Positions 1 through 5,726 of a stretch of DNA of 5,726 nucleotides are shown in pieces (position 1 is the first letter of the stretch; the number at the start of each line of letters is the position of its first letter). A program made the translations under genes and the position numbers. The stretch is taken from positions 1-5,726 of the forward strand of contig CANGXK010000183.1 of the NCBI GenBank assembly GCA_947457715.1, given 5' to 3'. Below the pieces are notes generated by a model. It made no database searches. It was not told where the DNA came from and saw only the letters and a program-made list of their open reading frames with translations. This DNA comes from Gemmatimonadota bacterium (GTDB lineage: Bacteria; Gemmatimonadota; Gemmatimonadetes; Gemmatimonadales; Gemmatimonadaceae).

Positions 1-14
1 CCACCGGCGCCGCG

Positions 15-398
15 TCAGCACCCCCCCCCCACCAATCCCCCCGCCGCATTCGCCACCACATCCGCCCATGCCGCCGACCGGGCCGGAGGCACCCCGATCG
101 ACTGCAAATACTCCACGCCCAGCGAGAAGCCAGCCGACAGCAGCAGCACTCCCCGCCACCGCACACCCAGTCCGCCCAACGCCAACCCAAACGGCGCAAA
201 CAACACCACGTTGCTGATGCCATCGGTAAGCCACAAACCACCGCAGGCCAGGCACCACCGAGGTGGCATCTGGCCTGCGGCGGTTGCGCCAGACGGAGCC
301 AGCGTAGCCAGCAGCACCAGCCCTACGCCAGCCGCCAGTATGCCCCGCCAAACCCACCACTCCGTACGTCGACTCACCACTCCGTACGCACCCTTCAC
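15..398 (-). CDS. VanZ-like membrane protein, C-terminus probably frameshifted
   Basis: This 127-residue frame has VanZ-family hallmarks. Hydrophobic segments lie at about residues 14-34, 61-79 and 83-103. A conserved N-x-x-L-F-x-P-F-G block is at 63-71, and the family signature follows: E96-Y-L-Q99, R107, W111-x-D113 and N117-x-x-G120. A C49-x-x-C52-G loop precedes the second membrane segment. VanZ was named from a teicoplanin-resistance cluster; most homologues have no known function. The start is a GTG touching the TAG stop of the upstream dehydrogenase, so the two are probably cotranscribed and translationally coupled. Two in-frame GTG codons at residues 7-8 are alternative starts. The frame ends in G-G-G-C right after a run of ten G (coding strand), whereas other frames stay open to the window edge. 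This suggests a homopolymer frameshift. Family assignment is confident; the C-terminus is not. Confidence 0.8.
   Translation of the reverse strand: MKGAYGVVSRRTEWWVWRGILAAGVGLVLLATLAPSGATAAGQMPPRWCLACGGLWLTDGISNVVLFAPFGLALGGLGVRWRGVLLLSAGFSLGVEYLQSIGVPPARSAAWADVVANAAGGLVGGGC
355..388 (-). repeat. 14-bp direct repeat at the VanZ-like gene start
   Basis: CACCACTCCGTACG (plus strand) occurs at 355-368 and again at 375-388, a 20-base period. The two copies lie within the first 15 codons of the VanZ-like frame and are read in different phases, so selection on the protein sequence does not explain them. In gene orientation each copy reads CGTACGGAGTGGTG, a GGAG followed by two GTG triplets. The copy nearest the start supplies the alternative GTG starts at residues 7-8. 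Confidence 0.7.
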
Positions 399-1577
399 CT
401 ACTTGAGCACCGCCTTCGCGATCGTCTGCAACTGCATGTTGCTCGTTCCCTCGTAGATCGTGCCGATCTTCGCGTCACGATAGAACTTCTCCACCGGATA
501 CTCGCGCGTGTACCCGTAGCCGCCGAACAGCTCCACGCATAGCGACGTCACGCGTTCGGCCATCTGCGACGAGTACAACTTCGCCATCGCCCCTTCACGC
601 GCGATGTCCTGACCCGCGTCCTTCAAGCGTGCCGCGTTGTACACCATGAGTCGCGCGGCTTCGAGTTCGGTGGCGGCCTGCGCCACCTGAAATTGAATGC
701 CCTGGAATTCCGCGAGTGCCTTGCCGAACTGCTTGCGCTCTTTCAGGTGCGCCACTGCCGCCGTGAGCGCACCCTGCGCCACGCCGATCATCTGCGCCCC
801 GATCCCGATGCGGCCTTCGTTCAGCGTTTCGATCGCGATCTTGTAGCCGATGCCCACGTCGCCCAGCACGTTCGCGTCACTCACAAAGGTGTTCTCGAAG
901 TGCAGCGACGTCGTGCTCGAGGCGCAGATGCCAAGCTTGTGCTCCTTCTTGCCCACCGCGAAGCCGGCCGTGCCGCGTTCCACGATGAACGCCGTGATGC
1001 CCTTGTAGCCCATGTCCGGGCGCGTGTTCGCGAACACCACGAACACATCGGCTTCACCACCATTCGTGATCCACGCTTTCGATCCGTTCAGCGTCCAGCC
1101 GCCGTCCACCTTCTCGGCGCGCGTGGCCAATCCGAACGCATCGGAACCCGAACCCGGCTCCGACAGCGCGTAGGCGCCGATCGTGCCCGCCGTCATACGC
1201 GGCAAAATGCGCGCGCGCTGCTCGGCGTTGCCGTAGCGATACAGCGGGTAGTTCACGAGCGTGTTCTGGACGTCCACCTGAATCGCTGCCGACGCGTCTA
1301 CTTTGCTGAGCTTTTCCACCGCGATCGCGACCATCATGAGCGATCCACCGGCACCCCCCACGTCTTCAGGCAGTTCGATGCCCATTAACCCCAGCTCCAC
1401 GAACTTTGCGGTCAGTGCGGGGTCGATCTTGCCAGCGTCCTCCATTGCCCGCACTCGCGGCTTGACTTCCGTTTCGGCCAGATCGGCCACGGCGGCGCGG
1501 AACAGCTCCTCCTCCTCGGAAAACAACGTGAGGGGGGCGCGGGAAAGGTCGGGAAGAGAGGAAGCAGTCATCGCCAT
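399..1577 (-). CDS. Acyl-CoA dehydrogenase, short/branched-chain type
   Basis: A complete 392-residue flavoenzyme expected to oxidise acyl-CoA to trans-2-enoyl-CoA using FAD and pass electrons to electron-transfer flavoprotein in the cytoplasm. Domain order is canonical: N-terminal helices (about 15-130), the beta domain with the flavin/substrate motif YALSEPGSGSD (136-146) and WITNG (169-173), then the C-terminal helical domain with RKQFGK (281-286). The catalytic base is Glu376 in the YEGTSN motif near the end. Stretches such as SKVDASAA, GYKGIT, LNEGRIG and FYRDAKIGTIYEGTSN closely resemble, from memory, mammalian ACADSB (2-methylbutyryl/isobutyryl-CoA dehydrogenase). A role in branched-chain amino acid or short-chain fatty acid breakdown is therefore likely, but the substrate cannot be fixed from sequence. 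Length is normal for the family. The chosen ATG has no strong Shine-Dalgarno; a second ATG lies two codons in. The stop abuts the GTG of the VanZ-like gene. Confidence 0.95.
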   Translation of the reverse strand: MAMTASSLPDLSRAPLTLFSEEEELFRAAVADLAETEVKPRVRAMEDAGKIDPALTAKFVELGLMGIELPEDVGGAGGSLMMVAIAVEKLSKVDASAAIQVDVQNTLVNYPLYRYGNAEQRARILPRMTAGTIGAYALSEPGSGSDAFGLATRAEKVDGGWTLNGSKAWITNGGEADVFVVFANTRPDMGYKGITAFIVERGTAGFAVGKKEHKLGICASSTTSLHFENTFVSDANVLGDVGIGYKIAIETLNEGRIGIGAQMIGVAQGALTAAVAHLKERKQFGKALAEFQGIQFQVAQAATELEAARLMVYNAARLKDAGQDIAREGAMAKLYSSQMAERVTSLCVELFGGYGYTREYPVEKFYRDAKIGTIYEGTSNMQLQTIAKAVLK

Positions 1578-1625
1578 CAGGTGTAGGGGGAGTATTCCCT
1601 TGGGATTTAAGGAGCGTGACCGAGA
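1578..1625. promoter_or_regulatory. Short divergent intergenic region
   Basis: Only 48 bases separate the dehydrogenase start (minus strand) from the EEP-protein start (plus strand). Promoters for both directions must either overlap here or lie inside the opposing gene. I see no convincing -35/-10 pair on either strand. The only clear signal is the plus-strand ribosome binding site, listed separately. Confidence 0.4.
1609..1614 (+). promoter_or_regulatory. Ribosome binding site of the EEP-family gene
   Basis: AAGGAG lies 11 bases before the ATG at 1626. It supports that ATG, rather than an internal codon, as the start, and so supports the N-terminal membrane segments being part of the protein. 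Confidence 0.65.
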
Positions 1626-2666
1626 ATGAGAAGCGGTAGAACGGGTGTGGTCATCACGGTCGCTGTGGTCGCCTACGGCTTGGGCATGGCGTTTGTTGCC
1701 GCGGCCATTGCCACGGCGGGGGACAGCACGGCGCTCGGCATGCTGTTCCTGTTTGGTCCGCGCTGGATGCTGCTCGGTCCGTGGATCCCCCTGCTGCCGC
1801 TCGCGGTCCTCGCCTCACGTCGTACGGTGCTGTTCGCGCTGGCCGGCACCGCGGTCACCCTCCTGTTTGTGAGCGGATTCGAGGTGCCGGTGCCGAACGC
1901 TCCGTGGCGTGGGGCAGAGCATGCTCCGTCGTTGCGAGTCGTCACCTACAACACCGACGGCTCGATGGCGCTGGCATCGCGTATCGTAGCGGATCTGATC
2001 GACTGGGACGCCGATGTGGTCGTGTTGCAGAGCTGTTCACCGGAGGTTGGTATCGTCCTGCAGCGGGTCGCGAGGGTGCGCTCCGTTCCACACTCCTACG
2101 AGATACACCGGGACGACGAGTTCTGCGTCGTGTCCCGACTCCCGCTGCGGAGGCTGGTGAGGAAAGCGCCCGAACGCGGCTCCCGCGAAGAGGGTCGTGC
2201 GCTTCGGTTCTCCTTTATTTGGAATGGGACGCCCGTCTCCATGGGCGCCGTGCATCTCCCGTCGCCGCGCGATGCCCTCGCCGCCGCTCGCCGGGGAAAC
2301 CCCACACTCCTCGACGGCAGTATCCGGGTGCGCTACCGGGCATCCCGGTCAACGGCCACCTGGATTCACGACCGGCGGGCATCGACCGCCGAGGTCGTGG
2401 TGGGAGACTTCAATCTGCCGGCCGAAAGCCGCGCGCTGCGCAAAGATTGGGGCGCACTCCGAAACGCCTTCAGTGAAGTCGGCTGGGGCTTCGGACACAC
2501 CATGTTCGCCGGACGTCATCAGGTGCGGATCGACCACGTGCTGGTCTCCGACGCTGTCTCCGTCCGGAAGGTCACGGTGCTTTCCGGGTACCCGTCGGAG
2601 CATCAGCCGGTCGTGGCCGACCTGGGGGTCGCGCCGAAAACGGGCAACGTCGGGGCGCTACCGTGA
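1626..2666 (+). CDS. Membrane-anchored endonuclease/exonuclease/phosphatase-family protein, catalytic Glu missing
   Basis: A 346-residue protein with two parts. Residues 8-30, about 38-63 and 68-84 are hydrophobic and probably form three membrane segments. Residues 102-335 carry the endonuclease/exonuclease/phosphatase (EEP) fold. Visible motifs in order are VVTYNTDG (105-112, Asn109), VSRLPL (169-174), AVHLPSP (208-214, His210), GDFNLP (260-265, Asp261 and Asn263), RIDHVL (301-306, Asp303) and SEHQPV (324-329, His326). The layout resembles YafD-like membrane EEP proteins. Family members are Mg-dependent phosphodiesterases or phosphatases acting on nucleic acids, phosphoinositides or sphingomyelin; the substrate here is unknown. 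The motif normally reading L-Q-E, whose Glu binds the metal, reads L-Q-S (Ser136), and S-D-H has become S-E-H. Activity is therefore uncertain. The next gene begins 93 bases downstream on the same strand, so cotranscription is possible. Confidence 0.85.
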   Translation: MRSGRTGVVITVAVVAYGLGMAFVAAAIATAGDSTALGMLFLFGPRWMLLGPWIPLLPLAVLASRRTVLFALAGTAVTLLFVSGFEVPVPNAPWRGAEHAPSLRVVTYNTDGSMALASRIVADLIDWDADVVVLQSCSPEVGIVLQRVARVRSVPHSYEIHRDDEFCVVSRLPLRRLVRKAPERGSREEGRALRFSFIWNGTPVSMGAVHLPSPRDALAAARRGNPTLLDGSIRVRYRASRSTATWIHDRRASTAEVVVGDFNLPAESRALRKDWGALRNAFSEVGWGFGHTMFAGRHQVRIDHVLVSDAVSVRKVTVLSGYPSEHQPVVADLGVAPKTGNVGALP

Positions 2667-2745
2667 CGGTGGGGGTTGTCGTGTGGCACGTCCTCCTTAG
2701 CATACCGACGACGCTCGCCCTCGCCCACATCTGACCGCCGCCGAC

Positions 2746-2749
2746 GGAG
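2746..2749 (+). promoter_or_regulatory. Ribosome binding site fixing the phosphatase start
   Basis: GGAG lies 10 bases before the ATG at 2760. The reading frame is open further upstream to an ATG at 2676, but that would add 28 residues that are arginine-rich and low in complexity, with no comparable ribosome site. The start at 2760 is preferred. Confidence 0.6.
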
Positions 2750-2759
2750 AAGACCGACA

Positions 2760-3362
2760 ATGCATTCGTGGCCCGATCGGCTTCGCTCGGCCCGGCGAGT
2801 GGCTTCGCTGCTGCGGAACCTGAACGGACCGGCCCGCAAAGCGGCGGTCGGCCGTCTGCTCGAATCGAGCGGTGCCCGTCGCGTCCGGCTGGCGCGCGCC
2901 GCCCCGGCGGCGCCGGCGCGTTTGATCATCGTGTGCCACGGCAACATCATGCGCAGTGCGTTCGCGGTGGCCTACCTGCGACAGTTGGCGCCTGAAATCG
3001 CTCCGCGCATCCTCGGGGCGGGTACGAACGCCACGGTCGGTCGCGCAGCGCAGGATTCGGCGGTGCGGGTCTCGCCGGAGTTCGGCGTACCGCTCGATGC
3101 GCATACGGCGCTTCCGCTCGACCGCGTAACGCTTGGCGCCCACGACGTGATCGTGTGCATGGATCGCGCGAACGAGGCGAACGTGATCGCGCGGTATGCG
3201 ACGCATGCCGAGCGCGTATTTCTCGTGGGCGACGGTGCGGATGATACGTTGGCCGATCGCAGCGTTGAGGATCCGTATGCGCGTGGAGATGACGCGACGC
3301 GTGCGGCCTTTCAGCAAATCGTCGCGCACGTGCGGCGATGGCTTGCGCTGATCGATCGTTGA
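2760..3362 (+). CDS. Low-molecular-weight protein tyrosine phosphatase with N-terminal extension
   Basis: A 200-residue protein whose residues 55-199 match the low-molecular-weight phosphotyrosine phosphatase family (the fold shared with ArsC-type arsenate reductases). The phosphate-binding loop is V58-C59-H-G-N-I-M-R65-S66, a valid C-x5-R-S signature with nucleophile Cys59. The general-acid loop is E170-D171-P172-Y173. With both present, catalysis by the usual cysteinyl-phosphate route is expected in the cytoplasm. The second Cys common in this loop (CxGNxCRS) is Met64 here. Family members are usually about 150-160 residues; the extra 50 or so at the N-terminus are strongly basic and end in an Ala/Pro-rich linker. 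Bacterial members often dephosphorylate tyrosine kinases that control exopolysaccharide export, but no kinase is in this window. A purely arsenate-reductase role is less likely given the DPY motif. Confidence 0.9.
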   Translation: MHSWPDRLRSARRVASLLRNLNGPARKAAVGRLLESSGARRVRLARAAPAAPARLIIVCHGNIMRSAFAVAYLRQLAPEIAPRILGAGTNATVGRAAQDSAVRVSPEFGVPLDAHTALPLDRVTLGAHDVIVCMDRANEANVIARYATHAERVFLVGDGADDTLADRSVEDPYARGDDATRAAFQQIVAHVRRWLALIDR

Positions 3363-3617
3363 GCGCCAATGGTCGTGTCGCACCGGTGTCCAGCGAGCAG
3401 GGTTTTGTGTTCTAGCGCACCAATAATCGTTTCTCTCGCGGTACCTGACTCGACAGTGTGATGTGGCACACAGTAGAGTGATAGAGAAATGCTGGAATAG
3501 CGATTTGTATCACATTCCCCAATGAAAAACGCCGTTACCCTCCATTGCAGTTGTCGTCTAAAAGATGAGTCTGCAAGCGTTATTGATCCCGCGTGTTGAT
3601 ACCGCAAGTACTGACTC
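3363..3617. other. AT-richer intergenic leader, no gene recognised
   Basis: About 255 bases between the phosphatase stop and the riboswitch. Composition falls visibly, to near 50% GC, against coding DNA on both sides. The promoter for the riboswitch-lipoprotein transcript is expected here, but I cannot place a convincing -35/-10 pair. A pair with TTGATC at 3583-3588 and AGTACT at 3607-3612 would start transcription near G3619, the first base of the aptamer stem, but the match is weak. A GTGTG/CACAC inverted repeat with a 6-base loop sits at 3456-3471. No intrinsic terminator with a U-tract follows the phosphatase gene. Confidence 0.5.
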
Positions 3618-3715
3618 TGGGAACGACAAAGGCAAACCACGCGAAAGCGTGGGACGCAAAGCTGCGGGGCTACAGCGCACACCGACCGGTGTTCGCCATG
3701 CCAGCCGGGCTCCCG
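3618..3715 (+). promoter_or_regulatory. Cyclic di-GMP-I (GEMM-I) riboswitch aptamer
   Basis: The stretch matches the GEMM-I consensus as I know it from the Vibrio cholerae Vc2 RNA. The core GGCAAACC (3631-3638) is followed by a perfect 6-bp hairpin, CCACGC (3637-3642) with GCGTGG (3647-3652), capped by a GAAA tetraloop. Then comes the near-invariant GGGACGCAAAGC (3651-3662). GC at 3632-3633 closes with GC at 3661-3662. The second hairpin has GCT (3669-3671) with AGC (3703-3705), then GCG/CGC and ACACC/GGTGT (3675-3683 with 3688-3696). The closing stem P1 pairs GGGA (3619-3622) with TCCC (3711-3714). By alignment, ligand-contact positions G20, A47 and C92 of Vc2 correspond to G3631, A3658 and probably C3706, so c-di-GMP binding looks intact. 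It lies in the leader of the lipoprotein gene, 18 bases before its ribosome site. Confidence 0.93.
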
Positions 3716-3733
3716 AACGCGATTGGACCCGTT

Positions 3734-3738
3734 GGAGG
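3734..3738 (+). promoter_or_regulatory. Lipoprotein ribosome binding site, possibly sequestered by the riboswitch
   Basis: GGAGG sits 5 bases before the ATG at 3744, which sets that ATG as the start rather than the in-frame TTG at 3723. GGA of this site plus the following GGCCC can pair with GGGCTCC at 3707-3713 if one G is bulged. That segment contains most of the 3' strand of the aptamer P1 stem, so the two pairings exclude each other. This suggests translational control in which ligand binding exposes the site. Confidence 0.65.
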
Positions 3739-3743
3739 CCCAT

Positions 3744-5669
3744 ATGCACCCCAGGATGCAGCGGTTGGTTTTCGCCGCGACAGTAGTTGTTTTGACCGCG
3801 TGCAGTCAGGATGGCCCGGTCAGCCCGACGGACATGCTGAATCCGTCTGAAGCAGGCGGAGCCACTGCGAGCTACGCCGTCGTTCTTGCCGACGGCAGCA
3901 CGCAGCTGAAGGTCGGCGAAAGTGTGACACTTCGTGCCAGCACCCTTGTGCGGCTCAGCCGCACGGTCTGGTGGAGCAGCAGCAATACGAGCGTGGTCTC
4001 GGTGACTTCCACTGGGACGAGTACCGGGCGCGCCGTAGGCACGGCGACCGTAACCGCGCTCGGCAGTAACGGCCGTCGGAGCACCTTTACAATCAGGGTA
4101 GTCAGCGCCACCACGCAGACGGCCGCGGTGGTTGCCTCGGTCGATATCACCGCTCCGTCGCCATCGATGGAAGTGGGCAGTTCGATGACCTTGTCGGCGA
4201 CCCCGCGAGATAGCGCAGGCAACTGGATTCCGGGGCGAACGGCGACGTGGAGCGTCTCGGATGGCTCGGCTTTCACCATCAGTGCCACCGGGGTGGTCAC
4301 GGGAGTGGCGCCTGGCTCGGCCGTTGCGCTAGCGACCATAGATGGAGTGACCAACGGTCGCTATCTCACGGTGACCGGATCGACGCAAACGCCAACAGTC
4401 ACGGCATTGGCGATTTCCCCGAAGACCGGTGCGACTCTTGCACCAGCGCAGACGCGACAGTTTTCTACGACAGCGAGGTGGTCGGACTTGGCCACTCGGG
4501 CTGTGAGCGTCACGTACTCGGCAACGGGAGGCACTATCTCCAGCAGCGGTCTCTATACGGCCGGTCAGCTTGCTGGCACGTTCATGGTGATTGCCAACTG
4601 TGGCTGTGACCGGGCGGATACGGCCACGGTCGTGGTAGCGTTGCCGACGACACCCACGGCACAACTGACGAGCCTGAAGATCAGCCCGGAGTCGGTCAGT
4701 GTGGCACCTGGTGCAGCGCAGCAGTTCAGCACTGCGGCAAACTGGAGCACTGGAGCGACTACGCTTCCGCCGCTCTCGTATTCGGCGACGGGTGGTACGG
4801 TATCGGCAACTGGGCTGTATTCTGCTCCCACGGCTGCCGGCACCTATCGCGTGATCGTGGCGCACACCGGCGGTACGCTGAAGGACACGGCCACGGTCGT
4901 TGTCATCGATGGTTCCACTGGCGTGGTCACCCCGCCAGCAACCACTGTCGGCGCTGGGCCGAACCAGCCTGCGGGATTTACGGTGATCTACTCGAACCCG
5001 ATGGGCACGCTGCCGCCCAAGAGCCCGGCCACCGACGTCTTCGGATTCCAGCAGTACTTTGGAACGTCGGCGCTTTCGGTGCGGAGCGAGACGTCGGTGC
5101 CGGACTTTCTGCGAGCCACCTTCCCAGCCGGAACGGCCGGTGGCGCCGACTACCCGAACGCCTTCCGTGCCGGATACGGGTTCTCGTCCTCGGGCACGAA
5201 GTCCCGCCTTTACGTACGAGTCCGTTTCCGTCTCTCGTCGAACTGGACCGACAATGGCAACACGGGCACCAAGTTCTTCTTCTTCAGCCAGCAGCAGGGG
5301 AATAATCACTACGTGAACCTGACGGAAGGAGGGCAGTTCCTTCCGGCCGTGAGCATGCAGAGCACCTTCGGGTTCGGGACACCCAGTGGGCCGAATCACT
5401 TCGTGGCGCAGCCACTGACGAAGGGGGTCTGGCATGAGATGGAAATCCTCATCGTGGCCAACACCGCTGGCGTGTACAACGGACAGGTGCGGATCTGGGT
5501 GGACGGTGCGCTGATGCAGAGCGCGAACGACATGGGGTACTTCGCTGCGGGCACGACGCCTCGCTTCGAAGAGATGTATTTCAATCCCACCTACGGCGGT
5601 GGCCGGAATCCCGTGCCGGCCGACCAGTATCTCGATCTTGACCACTGGTACGTGTCCGGGGCTCCATAG
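3744..5669 (+). CDS. Riboswitch-controlled lipoprotein: four Ig-like domains plus ConA-like/polysaccharide-lyase-like domain
   Basis: A 641-residue exported protein. The N-terminus has a short basic stretch, a hydrophobic core (8-17) and a lipobox L17-T-A-C20. Lipidation at Cys20 with Ser at +2 predicts outer-membrane location. Four Ig-like (bacterial Big_2-type) domains follow at about 44-120, 131-211, 218-300 and 305-388. The last two are close copies sharing Y-S-A-T-G-G-T and D-T-A-T-V-V-V. A Thr/Pro linker (about 389-410) leads to a C-terminal beta-rich region (411-640) with KFFFFSQ (510-516), W563-H-E-M-E, V-R-I-W-V-D-G (582-588) and D631-L-D-H-W-Y-V. This pattern recalls concanavalin A-like lectin/glucanase and alginate/glucuronan-lyase-like folds, but I cannot assign a catalytic class. 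The likely role is surface or matrix polysaccharide binding, possibly cleavage. The upstream c-di-GMP riboswitch fits a biofilm adhesin. The start follows from GGAGG at 3734-3738. Confidence 0.85.
   Translation: MHPRMQRLVFAATVVVLTACSQDGPVSPTDMLNPSEAGGATASYAVVLADGSTQLKVGESVTLRASTLVRLSRTVWWSSSNTSVVSVTSTGTSTGRAVGTATVTALGSNGRRSTFTIRVVSATTQTAAVVASVDITAPSPSMEVGSSMTLSATPRDSAGNWIPGRTATWSVSDGSAFTISATGVVTGVAPGSAVALATIDGVTNGRYLTVTGSTQTPTVTALAISPKTGATLAPAQTRQFSTTARWSDLATRAVSVTYSATGGTISSSGLYTAGQLAGTFMVIANCGCDRADTATVVVALPTTPTAQLTSLKISPESVSVAPGAAQQFSTAANWSTGATTLPPLSYSATGGTVSATGLYSAPTAAGTYRVIVAHTGGTLKDTATVVVIDGSTGVVTPPATTVGAGPNQPAGFTVIYSNPMGTLPPKSPATDVFGFQQYFGTSALSVRSETSVPDFLRATFPAGTAGGADYPNAFRAGYGFSSSGTKSRLYVRVRFRLSSNWTDNGNTGTKFFFFSQQQGNNHYVNLTEGGQFLPAVSMQSTFGFGTPSGPNHFVAQPLTKGVWHEMEILIVANTAGVYNGQVRIWVDGALMQSANDMGYFAAGTTPRFEEMYFNPTYGGGRNPVPADQYLDLDHWYVSGAP
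4395..4907 (+). repeat. Tandem duplicated Ig-like domains 3 and 4
   Basis: Two successive units, about 4395-4643 and 4656-4907, encode similar domains. Both contain an I-S-P start, a Q-F-S-T segment, Y-S-A-T-G-G-T, G-L-Y and a closing D-T-A-T-V-V-V strand. Similarity persists in the DNA: the 14-mer ACGGCCACGGTCGT occurs at 4620-4633 and 4887-4900. This points to an internal duplication. Unit 3 differs by carrying a Cys-x-Cys pair (residues 286 and 288) that unit 4 lacks. Confidence 0.75.
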
Positions 5670-5726
5670 TCCGGGGATCGCTGGTTGAAGTCGTCACATG
5701 CGCAGCAGCGCGCAGCAATGGCATCG

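Noticed and set aside
693..1388. A 231-codon open frame antisense to the acyl-CoA dehydrogenase
   Set aside because: It is Arg/His-rich with no recognisable motif, and the opposing frame encodes a full-length conserved enzyme.
2676..2759. Upstream extension of the phosphatase to an ATG at 2676
   Set aside because: It would add 28 low-complexity Arg-rich residues without a ribosome site; GGAG at 2746-2749 supports the ATG at 2760.
3343..3369. A GCGCT/AGCGC hairpin over the phosphatase stop codon as a terminator
   Set aside because: The stem is only five pairs with a 12-base loop and there is no U-tract after it.
3457..3472. A TGTGA-like half site suggesting a CRP/FNR operator
   Set aside because: The second half does not appear at the spacing needed for a symmetric site; only a short GTGTG/CACAC inverted repeat remains.
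3464..3480. A TGGCAC element resembling the -24 half of a sigma-54 promoter
   Set aside because: No TTGC-type -12 element follows at the required spacing.
3522..3599. A 25-codon open frame (starting M-K-N-A-V-T-L-H) just upstream of the riboswitch
   Set aside because: There is no Shine-Dalgarno before it and no recognisable peptide character; a frame this short is expected by chance in AT-richer DNA.
4329..5645. A 438-codon open frame antisense to the lipoprotein gene
   Set aside because: Its translation is Arg/His-rich with no domain or signal. The opposite strand carries a lipobox, Ig repeats, a ribosome site and a riboswitch, so this is a GC-bias shadow.
5670..5726. Terminator or start of another gene after the lipoprotein
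   Set aside because: I see no stem with a U-tract and no ribosome site with an open frame; the TCCGGGG direct repeat around the stop codon is too short to interpret.

Overview
The window is GC-rich DNA (roughly 65% by eye) with dense coding on both strands. It looks like a Gram-negative environmental bacterium. A Gemmatimonadota-like origin is my best guess, from the VanZ-like protein with a CxxCG loop and the Ig-repeat lipoprotein, but it is inferred from family resemblance and not proven.

Layout. On the minus strand an acyl-CoA dehydrogenase (399-1577) abuts a VanZ-like membrane protein (15-398). That VanZ frame stops just after a 10-base G run and looks frameshifted. A 48-base divergent gap separates this pair from plus-strand genes. 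These are a membrane-anchored endonuclease/exonuclease/phosphatase-fold protein (1626-2666) that lacks the usual metal-binding Glu, and a low-molecular-weight protein tyrosine phosphatase (2760-3362) with a basic N-terminal extension.

A gap of about 380 bases follows. Its first 250 bases are clearly AT-richer and have no recognisable gene. Its last 100 bases fold as a cyclic di-GMP-I (GEMM-I) riboswitch (about 3618-3715). The riboswitch lies directly upstream of a large outer-membrane-type lipoprotein (3744-5669) with four Ig-like domains and a C-terminal concanavalin A/polysaccharide-lyase-like domain. The last 57 bases hold no recognisable feature.

Main point. The 3' strand of the aptamer's closing stem is also complementary to the lipoprotein's Shine-Dalgarno sequence. 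This gives a simple testable model: c-di-GMP binding holds that strand in the aptamer and frees the ribosome site, so a probable surface polysaccharide-binding adhesin is made when c-di-GMP is high. The tyrosine phosphatase next door is of a type often tied to exopolysaccharide control, so the right half may belong to a surface/biofilm theme. The dehydrogenase and the EEP protein show no obvious link to it.
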